A stretch of 17,500 nt of DNA from Halocaridina rubra (GCA_037179515.1 JAXCGZ010005674.1:77501-95000), one strand, 5' to 3'. Shown: positions 1 to 10,941, numbered from the stretch's first letter. The notes: generated by a model not told the origin, from the sequence alone. A program made the numbers and translations.

Positions 1-118
1 GGCCTAGGGGGTGTCCTCTTGGACTTTTCTCATATTTATATTTTTTTTAGTTTTTCAGTAGTATGTATTATTATATTCACATGTCTCATACTTAAACGAA
101 TTATTTTTCTTTCAAAAT

Positions 119-128
119 ATTATTATTA

Positions 129-212
<84 letters not shown>
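119..212. repeat. (ATT)n microsatellite
   Basis: A nearly pure TTA/ATT trinucleotide tract with one early interruption (TTAATTA near 126). It lies directly 5' of dispersed element A, whose own tail is also (ATT)n, so the two tracts may be the halves of one target tract split by insertion. Confidence 0.97.
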
Positions 213-214
<2 letters not shown>

Positions 215-483
215 GACGTTTGCCAAAGGGGTTTCTCGAACCTGCTAGCTCAGTGAACTGTGACTGATGGGTGTGATGTGAGTTGCCATGTGATGAAACG
301 GTTCAGGTGAACTAGCTGAGGCTGTCGGGTTTCATTGTAGAATATCCTTGCCCGTCTACCATTTGGATGTCCCAAGCAGGGTAGAAGGGAGGGTACGTGG
401 CAACGCTTTATCCTCAAGGAGCTAAGAGGAGTGGTTGAGGTATGTGTGGATTGTGGTGAATGAGCGTTTCTTGGCTCGGCCAC

Positions 484-499
484 CCCCATTACAATGGGG
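484..499 (+). other. Hairpin of element A
   Basis: CCCCAT-TACA-ATGGGG is a perfect 6-bp stem with a four-base loop. The equivalent hairpin of element B (7360-7375) has CCCCCT/AGGGGG, a base-pair swap that preserves pairing. Confidence 0.65.
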
Positions 500-508
500 A
501 GTGAGGCC

Positions 509-1139
<631 letters not shown>

Positions 1140-1217
<78 letters not shown>
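1140..1217. repeat. (GA)n microsatellite
   Basis: Pure GA tract of about 78 bp. Arg-Glu and Leu-Ser reading frames through it are artefacts. Confidence 0.98.
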
Positions 1218-1220
<3 letters not shown>

Positions 1221-1519
1221 AAAAAACTAAAACTTCACTTAAGCAGTAATAATAATTGCTAGGTTGTATACGTATATATAACACGAATTTATTTCATTTT
1301 TTGTCTAGTTTACTTACTGTATTATGCGATAACTGTTCTACGGGTACTGTTTATAGGCGTGGCTTTATATCTTTGGTAATTTTTGAAGTTATGAAATAAG
1401 GGGGGGGGAGCCGATACCCACGTTAGTTTCAGACAACACGCATCTTACAGGCATCTCGTTTGTCGCCTGAAATAGGGAAATTTCTCCACCTAATAATTTT
1501 TTTATTTTTTATTTGGATC
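1218..1519. other. Non-coding stretch with an imperfect inverted repeat
   Basis: Contains a run of nine G at about 1401-1409, then an imperfect inverted repeat in which TTTCAGACAA (about 1427-1436) is answered by TTGTCGCCTGAAA (about 1458-1470). No gene is supported. Confidence 0.4.
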
Positions 1520-1700
1520 TAGAATTCTTCCCCCGTGTTCCCCTGCGTGTCGTAAAAGTTGACTAAATGAAGCGGAGCGAGGTTACTGGGAATGCCCTTC
1601 TCTGCTTTTTCTCTTCCCAAAGAGTCAAGACTATTTTGCCTTTGACTCAGTCACTCCCCTTATAAGGGGAAAATGGCTCGTGTATATTGATAGAAAACAT
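1520..1700 (+). repeat. Degenerate dispersed repeat, GTGTCGTAAAAG type
   Basis: The string CCCCTGCGTGTCGTAAAAG at about 1540, then CTTTGACTCAGTC, a G-rich arm, AAAATGGCTCG and a TATTGATAGAAAA end, resembles a dispersed repeat that I associate with arthropod, especially crustacean, sequences. The resemblance is from memory and the copy is degenerate. A hairpin CCCCT-TATA-AGGGG sits at 1656-1669. No protein is encoded. Confidence 0.35.
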
Positions 1701-1958
1701 TACATGGGGACGTGTGCCAATCGGTACTCCCAGATATGCTTTAAATGATACTTCAGAAACAGGTAATGAACAAAGATGAAAAATAAAGAAAAGGATGGAA
1801 ATGATAATGTGAATAGGTATATAATAAGTGAATAAGGTAGTGAGAGTACAAATAAACCTATAGAGGGTGAAAAAAATGGGCAATTCAATGATTTATAGGT
1901 AGAGCAAAATATATGAATAAATAAATTAACATAGAGCTTAAGTAGCTGAATGAATATG
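1701..1958. other. Non-coding AT-rich stretch
   Basis: A-rich on the plus strand. The minus-strand open frame has a Phe/Leu/Ile/Tyr composition expected by chance here, and nothing recognisable is encoded. Confidence 0.55.
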
Positions 1959-1998
1959 ATAGATAGATAGATAAATAGATAGATAAATAGATAGATAA

Positions 1999-2077
<79 letters not shown>
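1959..2077. repeat. Compound (GATA)n(GA)n microsatellite
   Basis: Imperfect GATA/AAAT units from 1959 to 2000, then a pure (GA)n tract of about 76 bp. Confidence 0.97.
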
Positions 2078-2455
<378 letters not shown>

Positions 2456-3113
2456 ACATGCGCGTAAATCAGGCTGCTAGTACTATGTGATGCAGTTACT
2501 TGATGGTATGACGTATTATGAATAACTCACTACTTTTTTATATACGACTTCATATTGTCTCGCCATTATTTATTTATTTATTTATTTATTTCTTGATTTA
2601 TTAATTTATTTATTGACTCATTCATTTAATTATTTCCTCAGTATATAGCACAAGGTGAATAACCAACATTTGTAATTTTATATTTGTTTCTTCCTGATGA
2701 AAGTTAATAGACCTACATGTCTCATATTCATGTGATGTGCCATATTTGTTGCAGAACTGAGCACGCAGCCTAGCGTGAGGTAAGGAATTAATGAGCTTGA
2801 TATTTATTTATGTCTGATTTATATCTAGATTTGAATCTTTAAGTAGATGTACTACGATCGGCTTTGCAATCTTATTTTTCTTTTCCTTCAGCCCACGATG
2901 TACCTTGTACTTTCTCTCTCTAGATTTTATTGCTTACCGGTAACGCCGAAAAATAAGTGGATGTTTTAGAAATAGCAGCAGTAAGCAGTAAGACGTAACT
3001 GGTCCCAGATAGTCACCTACAAAAGCGTAACCTTTGATCTAGTGTGTAGCAGGTCCTTTCAGAACACAAAACAAATAAAAGAAGGAAGCGAGCGTACGTA
3101 CGCAGGAACTTAC
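2456..3113. other. Non-coding stretch with (TTTA)n tract at 2567-2615
   Basis: Imperfect TTTA/TTAA repeat at 2567-2615. A perfect palindrome TTACCGGTAA lies at about 2934-2943. No coding region supported. Confidence 0.5.
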
Positions 3114-3197
3114 TCATGCCAAATTCTTTAGATCTCATGAATGAATTAGCAATTTGAATTTCAATGTCAGTCATGGCCTCCCACGGACTCCAGTAGT
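3114..3197 (-). CDS. Candidate internal exon of an unidentified host gene
   Basis: On the minus strand an 84-nt open stretch is preceded by a T-rich acceptor-like sequence ending CATCTTTTCAAG, with a possible branch-point-like TTCTTAC about 25 nt upstream. It is followed directly by GTAAGT, a full donor consensus. The exon length is a multiple of three; two bases complete a split codon at its start and one base is left at its end, so skipping it would keep frame. The interior codons read YWSPWEAMTDIEIQIANS followed by FMRSKEFGM, a well-mixed composition unlike the low-complexity frames elsewhere in the window. I do not recognise the protein and see no neighbouring exon, so this may be chance. 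If real, the window is partly intron of a minus-strand gene. Confidence 0.35.
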
Positions 3198-3676
3198 CTT
3201 GAAAAGATGATTGTAAGAAACTTTCCTTATGAATGGTATATGAAAATGTTTGCATGTTGTTTGTACATAGATAATGCTTGATATTTATTTGTTTATAATG
3301 TTCATTACAATGGGATATGCATTGAGACCCATGCGTTACTACACGTATTCTTTGCGGGTGTATAAAGAGACTTGGTTAGGCAAAGAGTAATGGCTTTGGT
3401 GATGGCTGTGATGTCACTGGATTATGAAGCTGTTTTGCTTGGATTGCAGCATTTCGTTCGGGCTCAAAACCCAACGTGCACTTTTTTTTTTTTTTTATAG
3501 TTGGGGCACCAGTCTTCTACTTCATATGAAGATTTCCTCTTCATAGTAACTTTGTTAGGTTTGGTTCTTGTTAGCAGCTTAACCGGTCCTTTTCTCTCCT
3601 CACAAATGTGAAATGAATGCTTTCTCAACTAGACCTCCAAATCAAATTAATTTTGCCGTCCATTTGCATATTTTTT
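3198..3676. other. Non-coding stretch, possible intron
   Basis: Contains a run of 15 T at 3482-3496 and a perfect 12-bp palindrome CTTCATATGAAG at 3520-3531. No gene is supported. Confidence 0.5.
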
Positions 3677-3686
3677 GCTCAAATGA
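3677..3686. repeat. Left target-site duplication of SINE copy 1
   Basis: GCTCAAATGA, repeated exactly at 3890-3899 on the other side of the SINE. Confidence 0.75.
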
Positions 3687-3824
3687 CTGTCTGATGTTCC
3701 GGTTTTACGTCACGGACTCCCTTATCAACCAAGGCTAGGACGGTTGCCTTCTTGCGAAGGACTTGTTTTGGCAAATGTAATCCTTACGCTGAGTGCATGC
3801 CTTTGCTAACCTCAGACCGTGACG

Positions 3825-3835
3825 GGGCGCGAACC
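3825..3835 (-). promoter_or_regulatory. Pol III B box of SINE copy 1
   Basis: GGTTCGCGCCC on the minus strand matches the tRNA B-box pattern GGTTCRANNCC except for C at the seventh position, a difference shared with the other SINE copy. Confidence 0.8.
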
Positions 3836-3867
3836 CTCGACCTGACGCCTCAGAGTCGGAGACGCTA

Positions 3868-3879
3868 CCGACTGAGCCA
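3868..3879 (-). promoter_or_regulatory. Pol III A box of SINE copy 1
   Basis: TGGCTCAGTCGG on the minus strand matches the tRNA A-box consensus TRGCNNAGTNGG. Confidence 0.82.
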
Positions 3880-3889
3880 CGGCGACTAC

Positions 3890-3899
3890 GCTCAAATGA
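3890..3899. repeat. Right target-site duplication of SINE copy 1
   Basis: GCTCAAATGA, identical to 3677-3686; it directly abuts the 5' end of the SINE. Confidence 0.75.
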
Positions 3900-5302
<1,403 letters not shown>

Positions 5303-5375
5303 TTGTACGTACAATAAAAGTGATGATTCTCTCTCTGTCAATGCATTCTAATCTCTTTCGAGTAATATAGGTTAT

Positions 5376-5393
5376 ATTTCTATTTATAGCTTT
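5376..5393. repeat. Left target-site duplication of SINE copy 2
   Basis: ATTTCTATTTATAGCTTT, 18 bp, repeated without mismatch at 5590-5607. Confidence 0.95.
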
Positions 5394-5404
5394 AGTAGTC
5401 TCCG

Positions 5405-5415
5405 TGGCAAAATGG
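5405..5415 (+). promoter_or_regulatory. Degenerate Pol III A box of SINE copy 2
   Basis: TGGCAAAATGG occupies the A-box position; AGT of the consensus is changed to AAT. Confidence 0.7.
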
Positions 5416-5447
5416 TAGCGTCCGCGACTCTGGGGCGGCAGGTCGAG

Positions 5448-5458
5448 GGTTCGCGCCC
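5448..5458 (+). promoter_or_regulatory. Pol III B box of SINE copy 2
   Basis: GGTTCGCGCCC, identical to the B box of the other copy. Confidence 0.8.
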
Positions 5459-5589
5459 AGTCACGGACTGAGGTTATCAAAGGCATGCCCTCAGGGTAAC
5501 GATTACATCTGCCAAAACAAGTCCTTCTCAGGAAGGCAACCGTCCTAGCCCTTAGTAGAAAAGGGAGTTCGTGACGTAAAACCGAATCC

Positions 5590-5607
5590 ATTTCTATTTA
5601 TAGCTTT
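5590..5607. repeat. Right target-site duplication of SINE copy 2
   Basis: Exact repeat of 5376-5393. Confidence 0.95.
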
Positions 5608-5715
5608 GCTCTTGGTTTCGTAATAAAACAAGTCACGCTCTTGGACTCATTTTTGTTATCTGAATCAATTCTTTCCTAAAGAATTTTTTTTTTTGGACTT
5701 GAATACCCATTCATA

Positions 5716-6325
<610 letters not shown>

Positions 6326-6404
<79 letters not shown>
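6326..6404. repeat. (GA)n microsatellite
   Basis: Pure GA tract of about 79 bp. Confidence 0.98.
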
Positions 6405-6408
<4 letters not shown>

Positions 6409-6529
6409 CTTTGCACCAGCGTTGCAAAGGCAGATGCTTTTATGTTTTATACGTGTGCCAAATGTGTGTGCTTTTGCACTTAGCATTAATTGTTATTGTT
6501 ATTGGTGAGCAAAAAAGAAAAAAAAAACT

Positions 6530-6880
6530 ACCAACAGAGAGTCAAGTAATACTTTCGGAGTTTAACCACCAAGAGAGATCCACGTAATACTCAGAATAGC
6601 ACTAGAAACAAAGAGACAATCATGCTCAGTGAAGATACAATACTCTTATCTATGACACTTTCAACAGATGCAAGTAACACTTTTAATCGAAAAAAAGAAA
6701 CAGGCAACAAAGAACACAGTAACACAGACAAGTAACACTTTCAAATAACGCCGTGAACAGAGATACTGTACCTCAAAGTAACATTAGCAAGAGTCAAAAT
6801 ATGACCAGCAGAGATGCAGAGAACACTTACAAGTCACAATACCAACAGAGGCATGTAACACTCAGTAACAGTTATAATAT
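6530..6880. repeat. Degenerate tandem array, motif like ACCAACAGAGATGCAAGTAA
   Basis: Variants of ACCAACAGAG followed by (C)AAGTAACACTTTC recur near 6530, 6566, 6602, 6661, 6705, 6755, 6804 and 6841, with spacing of about 36-50 bp. Clear members are ACCAACAGAGAGTCAAGTAA (6530), ACCAAGAGAGATCCACGTAA (6566), CAACAGATGCAAGTAACAC (6662) and ACCAACAGAGGCATGTAACA (6841). It is an old, diverged minisatellite. An open frame at 6753-6953 reads through it and is probably not a gene. Confidence 0.65.
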
Positions 6881-7096
6881 ATTTGTAACGAGGACAGTAC
6901 ATTGTGACCCCGCCTCATGTACTCACGCATTTAGCCGAAATGAATTCTTATGAATGAGTGGATGAATGTTCATTCATAGTACTCCCTAGCAGATAAATAC
7001 CCAGATGAAGCCAGCAGTGCGTGAGAAGAATGGTTTTCTGCAGATGTTTTGAGCCAACGGAAGACTAATGCTGTTACTGCAAAAACAGCTAAAATT

Positions 7097-7099
<3 letters not shown>
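6881..7099. other. Non-coding stretch
   Basis: No gene or repeat family recognised. Confidence 0.5.

Positions 7100-7164
<65 letters not shown>
7100..7164. repeat. (GA)n microsatellite
   Basis: Pure GA tract of about 65 bp. Confidence 0.98.
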
Positions 7165-7165
<1 letters not shown>

Positions 7166-7218
7166 ATTTTACTGTCCATGCCAATTACGCTTATTTTAGA
7201 GTAATTTGTAATATTATA

Positions 7219-7317
<99 letters not shown>

Positions 7318-7340
7318 ATACATACATACATACATACATG
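7219..7340. repeat. Compound (TAC)n(TAA)n(CATA)n microsatellite
   Basis: TAC repeats to about 7282, TAA repeats to about 7316 and CATA repeats to about 7340. The last two are the reverse complement of the (ATGT)n(ATT)n tail seen on element A and so probably belong to element B. Confidence 0.95.
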
Positions 7341-7416
7341 CATATGCATATGCCTCATTCCCCCTTGTAAGGGGGGTGGCCGAGCCAAGAAATGAGCATT
7401 CACCACGATCCACAAA

Positions 7417-7418
<2 letters not shown>
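7281..7418 (-). mobile_element. Dispersed repeat 'element B', a short copy of element A
   Basis: On the minus strand 7418-7342 matches 441-518: both contain TTTCTTGGCTCGGCCACCC, the following hairpin, a GAATGAGGC or GAGTGAGGC segment, then TGCATGTATG and ATGT repeats and finally (ATT)n. The copy stops abruptly at a (TAC)n tract, so only about 80 nt of body is present, as for a 5'-truncated retroelement. Its flank on both sides is (TAC)n. Confidence 0.65.
7360..7375 (-). other. Hairpin of element B
   Basis: CCCCCT-TGTA-AGGGGG (plus strand) is a perfect 6-bp stem. Compared with element A, one A-T pair is replaced by C-G on both sides, so the pairing is conserved while the sequence is not. Confidence 0.65.
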
Positions 7419-7503
<85 letters not shown>

Positions 7504-7556
7504 TAATAGTAAAGATAATAATAATAAGAATAAGAATAATAATAATGATAATGATG
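7418..7556. repeat. Compound (TAC)n(TAA)n microsatellite
   Basis: TAC repeats to 7469, then TAA repeats that decay into AATAGT, AAGAAT and AATGAT variants. Confidence 0.95.
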
Positions 7557-8129
7557 AGATTTGTAATTGTTACTAAATTGTCTATTAAAAGGTATAGGGT
7601 GGCACGGCACATGCAGAAGAAGGAGAGGATTGCCAGAGTGAACTGACATGCAGCGACTTCAGTTCCTTTGTTACAGATGTGGCAAACCTGATGACTTCCT
7701 ACGTAGGAAGGGTGTTCTACTACTCATTGTATAAAATACTAGTGAGCTTAGGTTGTCAGTATGTCATATCACTCGATGATAATGGCTGTTCTTAGCAATA
7801 TCAAGGTGGTTCGGATGGCTCTTCATCTCCTGAGCCCCTTTTGATATATGAAGGAGAAGGTAGTGGCATCCTTGGTATAGTAGTAGTTCCTGCAGCGTTG
7901 GCACTTGGTACACCGTTAGATATGATGGGCCCATGATGGAAAAAAAAGTATCTCTCCCGAGCTCGGGCATCGCAAAGGGCAAAGCTGATCGTTCCAGTTC
8001 CCTCTTATACAAAGGAAGTAAATGGCTGGATAAATGATTAAATAAATATTGGCCGTTCTAGAAGTCTATATATAGTATCACAAACAACAGCTGTTCTTAG
8101 AATCACTGTTTAATATAGACTCAGCTGCT
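7557..8129. other. Non-coding stretch
   Basis: A minus-strand open frame at 7764-8012 (82 codons) has no domain that I recognise and no convincing splice sites. No gene is called. Confidence 0.5.
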
Positions 8130-8173
8130 ACACACACACACACACTCACACACACACACACACACACACACAC
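8130..8173. repeat. (CA)n microsatellite
   Basis: CA tract with a single T interruption near 8147. Confidence 0.96.
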
Positions 8174-8464
8174 TATCTTATTCCTGACTTGTCTTTGTCT
8201 CGTTTTTGAAAAGAAGTTATTTATTTATTTATTTACTTATTTATTTGTTTATATTTTAATTTATTCATATAATATTTATCTGTATTTATATTTCATTTAT
8301 ATATATAATACATTTTTCACAATTGCTGAAGATATGGGAATAGTGCCCAAGCTTTTTTCTTTATTAATATTATTCCAGGACTAGCTTCTCGCATCTATAT
8401 GTATACTTACTGAGCCTGCCAAATTAATAGTAACCACCACCACACGAGTAACACCGCTATCCTC
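8174..8464. other. Non-coding stretch with (TTTA)n at 8218-8250
   Basis: Imperfect TTTA repeat and AT-rich sequence up to the 5' truncation point of the downstream LINE. Confidence 0.5.
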
Positions 8465-8470
8465 TCCTTA

Positions 8471-8490
8471 AGAAACAGTAAGAAACAGTA
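8471..8490. repeat. 10-bp tandem duplication at the LINE truncation point
   Basis: AGAAACAGTA occurs twice in a row at the left edge of the LINE homology. Confidence 0.85.
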
Positions 8491-8699
8491 TTACAAAAAT
8501 GAATTTCAAAACGCTAAAGGCAATATCTCTGATACATGGAAAATTGCTAAAACCATGCTTTCCAATAACTGTAATAAAAGTAGTAACATATCAATTATAC
8601 CCGATGAGGTAGATGTAAGTGCTAAAGCAGAAGAGTTCAATAATTTTTTCGCTGAAGTGGGGAAAAAAACCTTTGAAAAAACAAAAACAAAATTAATAA

Positions 8700-8850
8700 A
8701 TGAAATGAATAATAGTAATGGTGGTAATAATAATGATGATGGTAGTAGTAATAATAATATAAATGTTGATAATGGTGTAAATAATAATGATGGTGGTAGT
8801 AATGGTAATGATAATAGTGATGATGGTAGTAATAATAATAATAATGTTAA
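8700..8850. repeat. Impure AAT/GAT/GGT triplet expansion inside LINE copy 1
   Basis: In-frame AAT, GAT, GGT and AGT codons give about 50 residues rich in Asn, Asp, Gly and Ser between the linker and the RT domain. Copy 2 has only a short segment at this position. Confidence 0.85.
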
Positions 8851-10565
8851 TCTTGAAGAACATAGTGCATTCAATAGAAGTAATGATGTCTTTAACCCTA
8901 CTACAGTAGATTGTAATACAGTAATCTTAGTAATAAAAAATCTGAAAGACTCTAATGCATATGGATCAGATGGAATTTGTTTTCGTTTTATTAGAGATTC
9001 ATTATTTGTAATAGCATATTATCTGACGGTAATAATCAATACTTCCATAGTTACCAATATTTACCCAGATTTATGGAAAAATCCCCATGTAATTCCTGGT
9101 TTTAAAAATGGAAATCCTGACGACGTCTCTAACTATAGACCAATTTCTTTACTACCAATTTTATCAAAGATACTTGAAAAGATTGTTGCAAATCAGTTAA
9201 GTGAGTTTCTTGAAAAAAATAAACTTATTGCAAAAAGTCAACACGGTTTCAGGCCAAAATTATCAACTGAAACTGCCTTATTGAAAATATCAGATGAAAT
9301 ATACAAAAATATAGATAATAAGAAAATATCATTGCTACTACTACTCGATCTTTCTAAAGCTTTTGATAGTGTACACCATACCATCTTATTAGAAAAATGC
9401 AAAAAAAATGAACATTGACCCAAGCTGGTTCGAGAACTATTTAAAAAACCGCTACCAGTCAGTCAGAATAAAAAGATGTAGTTTCAAGTCGCAAGAAGGT
9501 ATTGTTTGGGGTCCCTCAGGGATCGATCCTAGGACCTATACTTTTTCTAATATATGTAAACGATCTAGTAAAATATTTACCTAACTGTTATGTCATTCAA
9601 TATGCTGACGATACTCAAATCTTAATTGAAGGAGAAATTAATGATTTAGAAAATTTTATTCGTAGAGCAGAAGAAATTTTGTATATGGCTAAACATTACT
9701 TTCTAAAAAATGGTCTGTTACTTAATGAAACTAAAACCCAATCTATTCTTATCGGATCCAGACAATTATTATCAGAAGTTGATGACAATCTTCATATAAA
9801 TTTTAACGGTAATATCATTAAGCCAATGAACTCGGTAAAGAACCTAGGTGTCTATTTTGACCGTTACATGAATTTTGAAATGCATATAGATGAAATTTAT
9901 AAAAAAGTAATGGGTACTCTAATATATCTAAATAGGGTAAAAGACTCATTTGAAACATCAACTCGTATAATAATTGTCCAGTCCTTAGCTATAAGTTTAA
10001 TTAATTACTGTCTCAAAGTTTGGGGATGTACAAATAAGACTCAATTACAAAGAATACAAAAGTTACAAAACTTTGCAGCACGAGTGGCTGTTGGCAATGT
10101 AAGAAAATACGAGCACATCTCTCCTGTTTTAAAAGATCTAGAATGGATAAAGATTAGAGATAAATATGTTTTTGATATATGTACCTTTGTTTTTAATATA
10201 CTAAGAAACAATCTTCCTGATTGCTTGTATAATTTTTCTACAGTAAGCTCAGTTACCGGGTTAACTACCCGTCAAGGGGAAGATTTACTAGTACGAAGGT
10301 CTAAAACTGATATTGGCTCAAGAGATATAAACATTCGTGGACCTCATTTATATAATCAGCTTCCCAGAGAACTAAAATATGCTGGTTCAGTGTATACTTT
10401 TAAATATAATCTTAAGAAGTTACTCTTAAAGGAAGATTTTACTTGTAAATTTTAATAGTACACTCATCTTTATGATTTGTTTGTTTTAGTATGTCTATAT
10501 CGTACACCACAGATGTCTATCTGGAATATATATGCATCTTATTTGAATACCCAATGTACTTTGGA

Positions 10566-10571
10566 AATAAA
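10566..10571 (+). terminator. Polyadenylation-type signal and 3' terminus of LINE copy 1
   Basis: AATAAA within GGAAATAAAG, at the end of a block (10543-10571) that matches 16150-16180 of LINE copy 2. It is directly followed by the (TTA)n tail at 10575-10597. Confidence 0.75.
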
Positions 10572-10574
10572 GAT

Positions 10575-10597
10575 TTATTATTATTATTATTATTATT
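10575..10597. repeat. (TTA)n tail of LINE copy 1
   Basis: Short TTA tract immediately after the 3' terminus of the element, in place of poly(A). Confidence 0.85.
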
Positions 10598-10664
10598 TTA
10601 CCTCAATAGTGGCTTTAGTACTCCCCAAATCAAAAGCCATCAAGGATACTTAAAATATAAGTTG

Positions 10665-10733
<69 letters not shown>

Positions 10734-10859
10734 GCCTTGGGGGCGATATATAACGATGGTGTTAGACCCAGGCAAAGTATACGGTTACATAAATCTCTCT
10801 TAGTCTACAGAGTTTTGATTTTTACATAATTTATTCTTTTATATTTTTGCATAGCAGGA

Positions 10860-10862
<3 letters not shown>
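10598..10862. repeat. Inter-LINE spacer with (GA)n at 10666-10731
   Basis: Contains a pure (GA)n tract of about 65 bp. No gene is supported. Confidence 0.85.

Positions 10863-10941
<79 letters not shown>

Larger units (their letters stand above)
3687..3889 (-). mobile_element. tRNA-derived SINE, copy 1
   Basis: On the minus strand the element begins GTAGTCGCCGTGGCTCAGTC, with a Pol III A box (TGGCTCAGTCGG, plus-strand 3868-3879) and B box (GGTTCGCGCCC, plus-strand 3825-3835) at tRNA-like spacing. A tRNA-unrelated body follows, shared with the copy at 5394-5589, including GGCATGC and the stretch TGCCAAAACAAGTCCTT. It ends near GTAAAACCGGAACATC with no poly(A). A 10-bp direct repeat flanks it. 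The A box is closer to consensus than in the other copy. The tRNA-like part does not fold as a clean cloverleaf, so it is not a functional tRNA gene. An open frame across it (3752-4018) is an artefact. Confidence 0.88.
5394..5589 (+). mobile_element. tRNA-derived SINE, copy 2
   Basis: The insertion is exactly bounded by perfect 18-bp direct repeats, so its length is 196 bp. It starts AGTAGTCTCCGTGGC. The A-box region TGGCAAAATGG (5405-5415) departs from consensus in the middle, while the B box GGTTCGCGCCC (5448-5458) is identical to the minus-strand copy. The downstream body aligns along its whole length with copy 1, and the end GTAAAACCGAATCC lacks poly(A). The intact duplication argues for a fairly recent insertion even though the A box is altered. 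The family is a tRNA-related SINE; the parent tRNA is not identifiable with confidence, since the anticodon arm pairs poorly. No protein is encoded. Confidence 0.92.
8465..10455 (+). pseudogene. LINE ORF2 fragment: reverse transcriptase, frameshifted
   Basis: This is the reverse transcriptase and C-terminal part of a LINE ORF2 that would copy element RNA at a nicked genomic target. Order of motifs: linker with an Asn/Asp/Gly/Ser-rich insert (8700-8850), NYRPISLLP and QHGFRPKLST (RT fingers), motif A LLDLSKAFDSV (9341-9373), motif B GVPQGSILGP (9508-9537), catalytic YADD (9601-9612), then the C-terminal region with NFAARVAVGNVRKYEHISP. The C-terminal pattern is typical of the CR1/L2/Rex group. 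The frame is broken twice: at an A8 run (9401-9408) just after motif A, and between about 9474 and 9505 just before motif B. There is no nonsense codon elsewhere. Catalytic residues are all present but in different frames, so the copy cannot make an active enzyme. It ends with TAA at 10453-10455. Confidence 0.92.
8465..10597 (+). mobile_element. 5'-truncated CR1/L2-like LINE (copy 1)
   Basis: Protein similarity to the longer LINE at about 10988-16208 starts abruptly near 8465, within the linker between endonuclease and reverse transcriptase: copy 1 reads SKKQYYKNEF and copy 2 SKKDFYKKQF. ORF1, endonuclease and 5' UTR are absent. The element ends with a 3' UTR of about 110 nt, AATAAA at 10566-10571 and a (TTA)n tail. 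Truncation at the 5' end with an intact 3' end is what target-primed reverse transcription produces. I did not find a clear target-site duplication. Subfamily differs from copy 2. Confidence 0.92.

Noticed and set aside
5398..5470. Functional tRNA gene
   Set aside because: A and B boxes are present but the anticodon and acceptor arms pair poorly, the A box is mutated, and the element has SINE body and target-site duplications.
7400..7649. Poly-Ser, poly-Thr, poly-Leu or poly-Tyr proteins
   Set aside because: All are frames of the (TAC)n(TAA)n tract.
7764..8012. 82-codon minus-strand protein
   Set aside because: No recognisable domain, and length is within chance expectation.
8506..8874. Leu-rich minus-strand protein
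   Set aside because: Antisense shadow of the Asn/Asp-rich tract in LINE copy 1.
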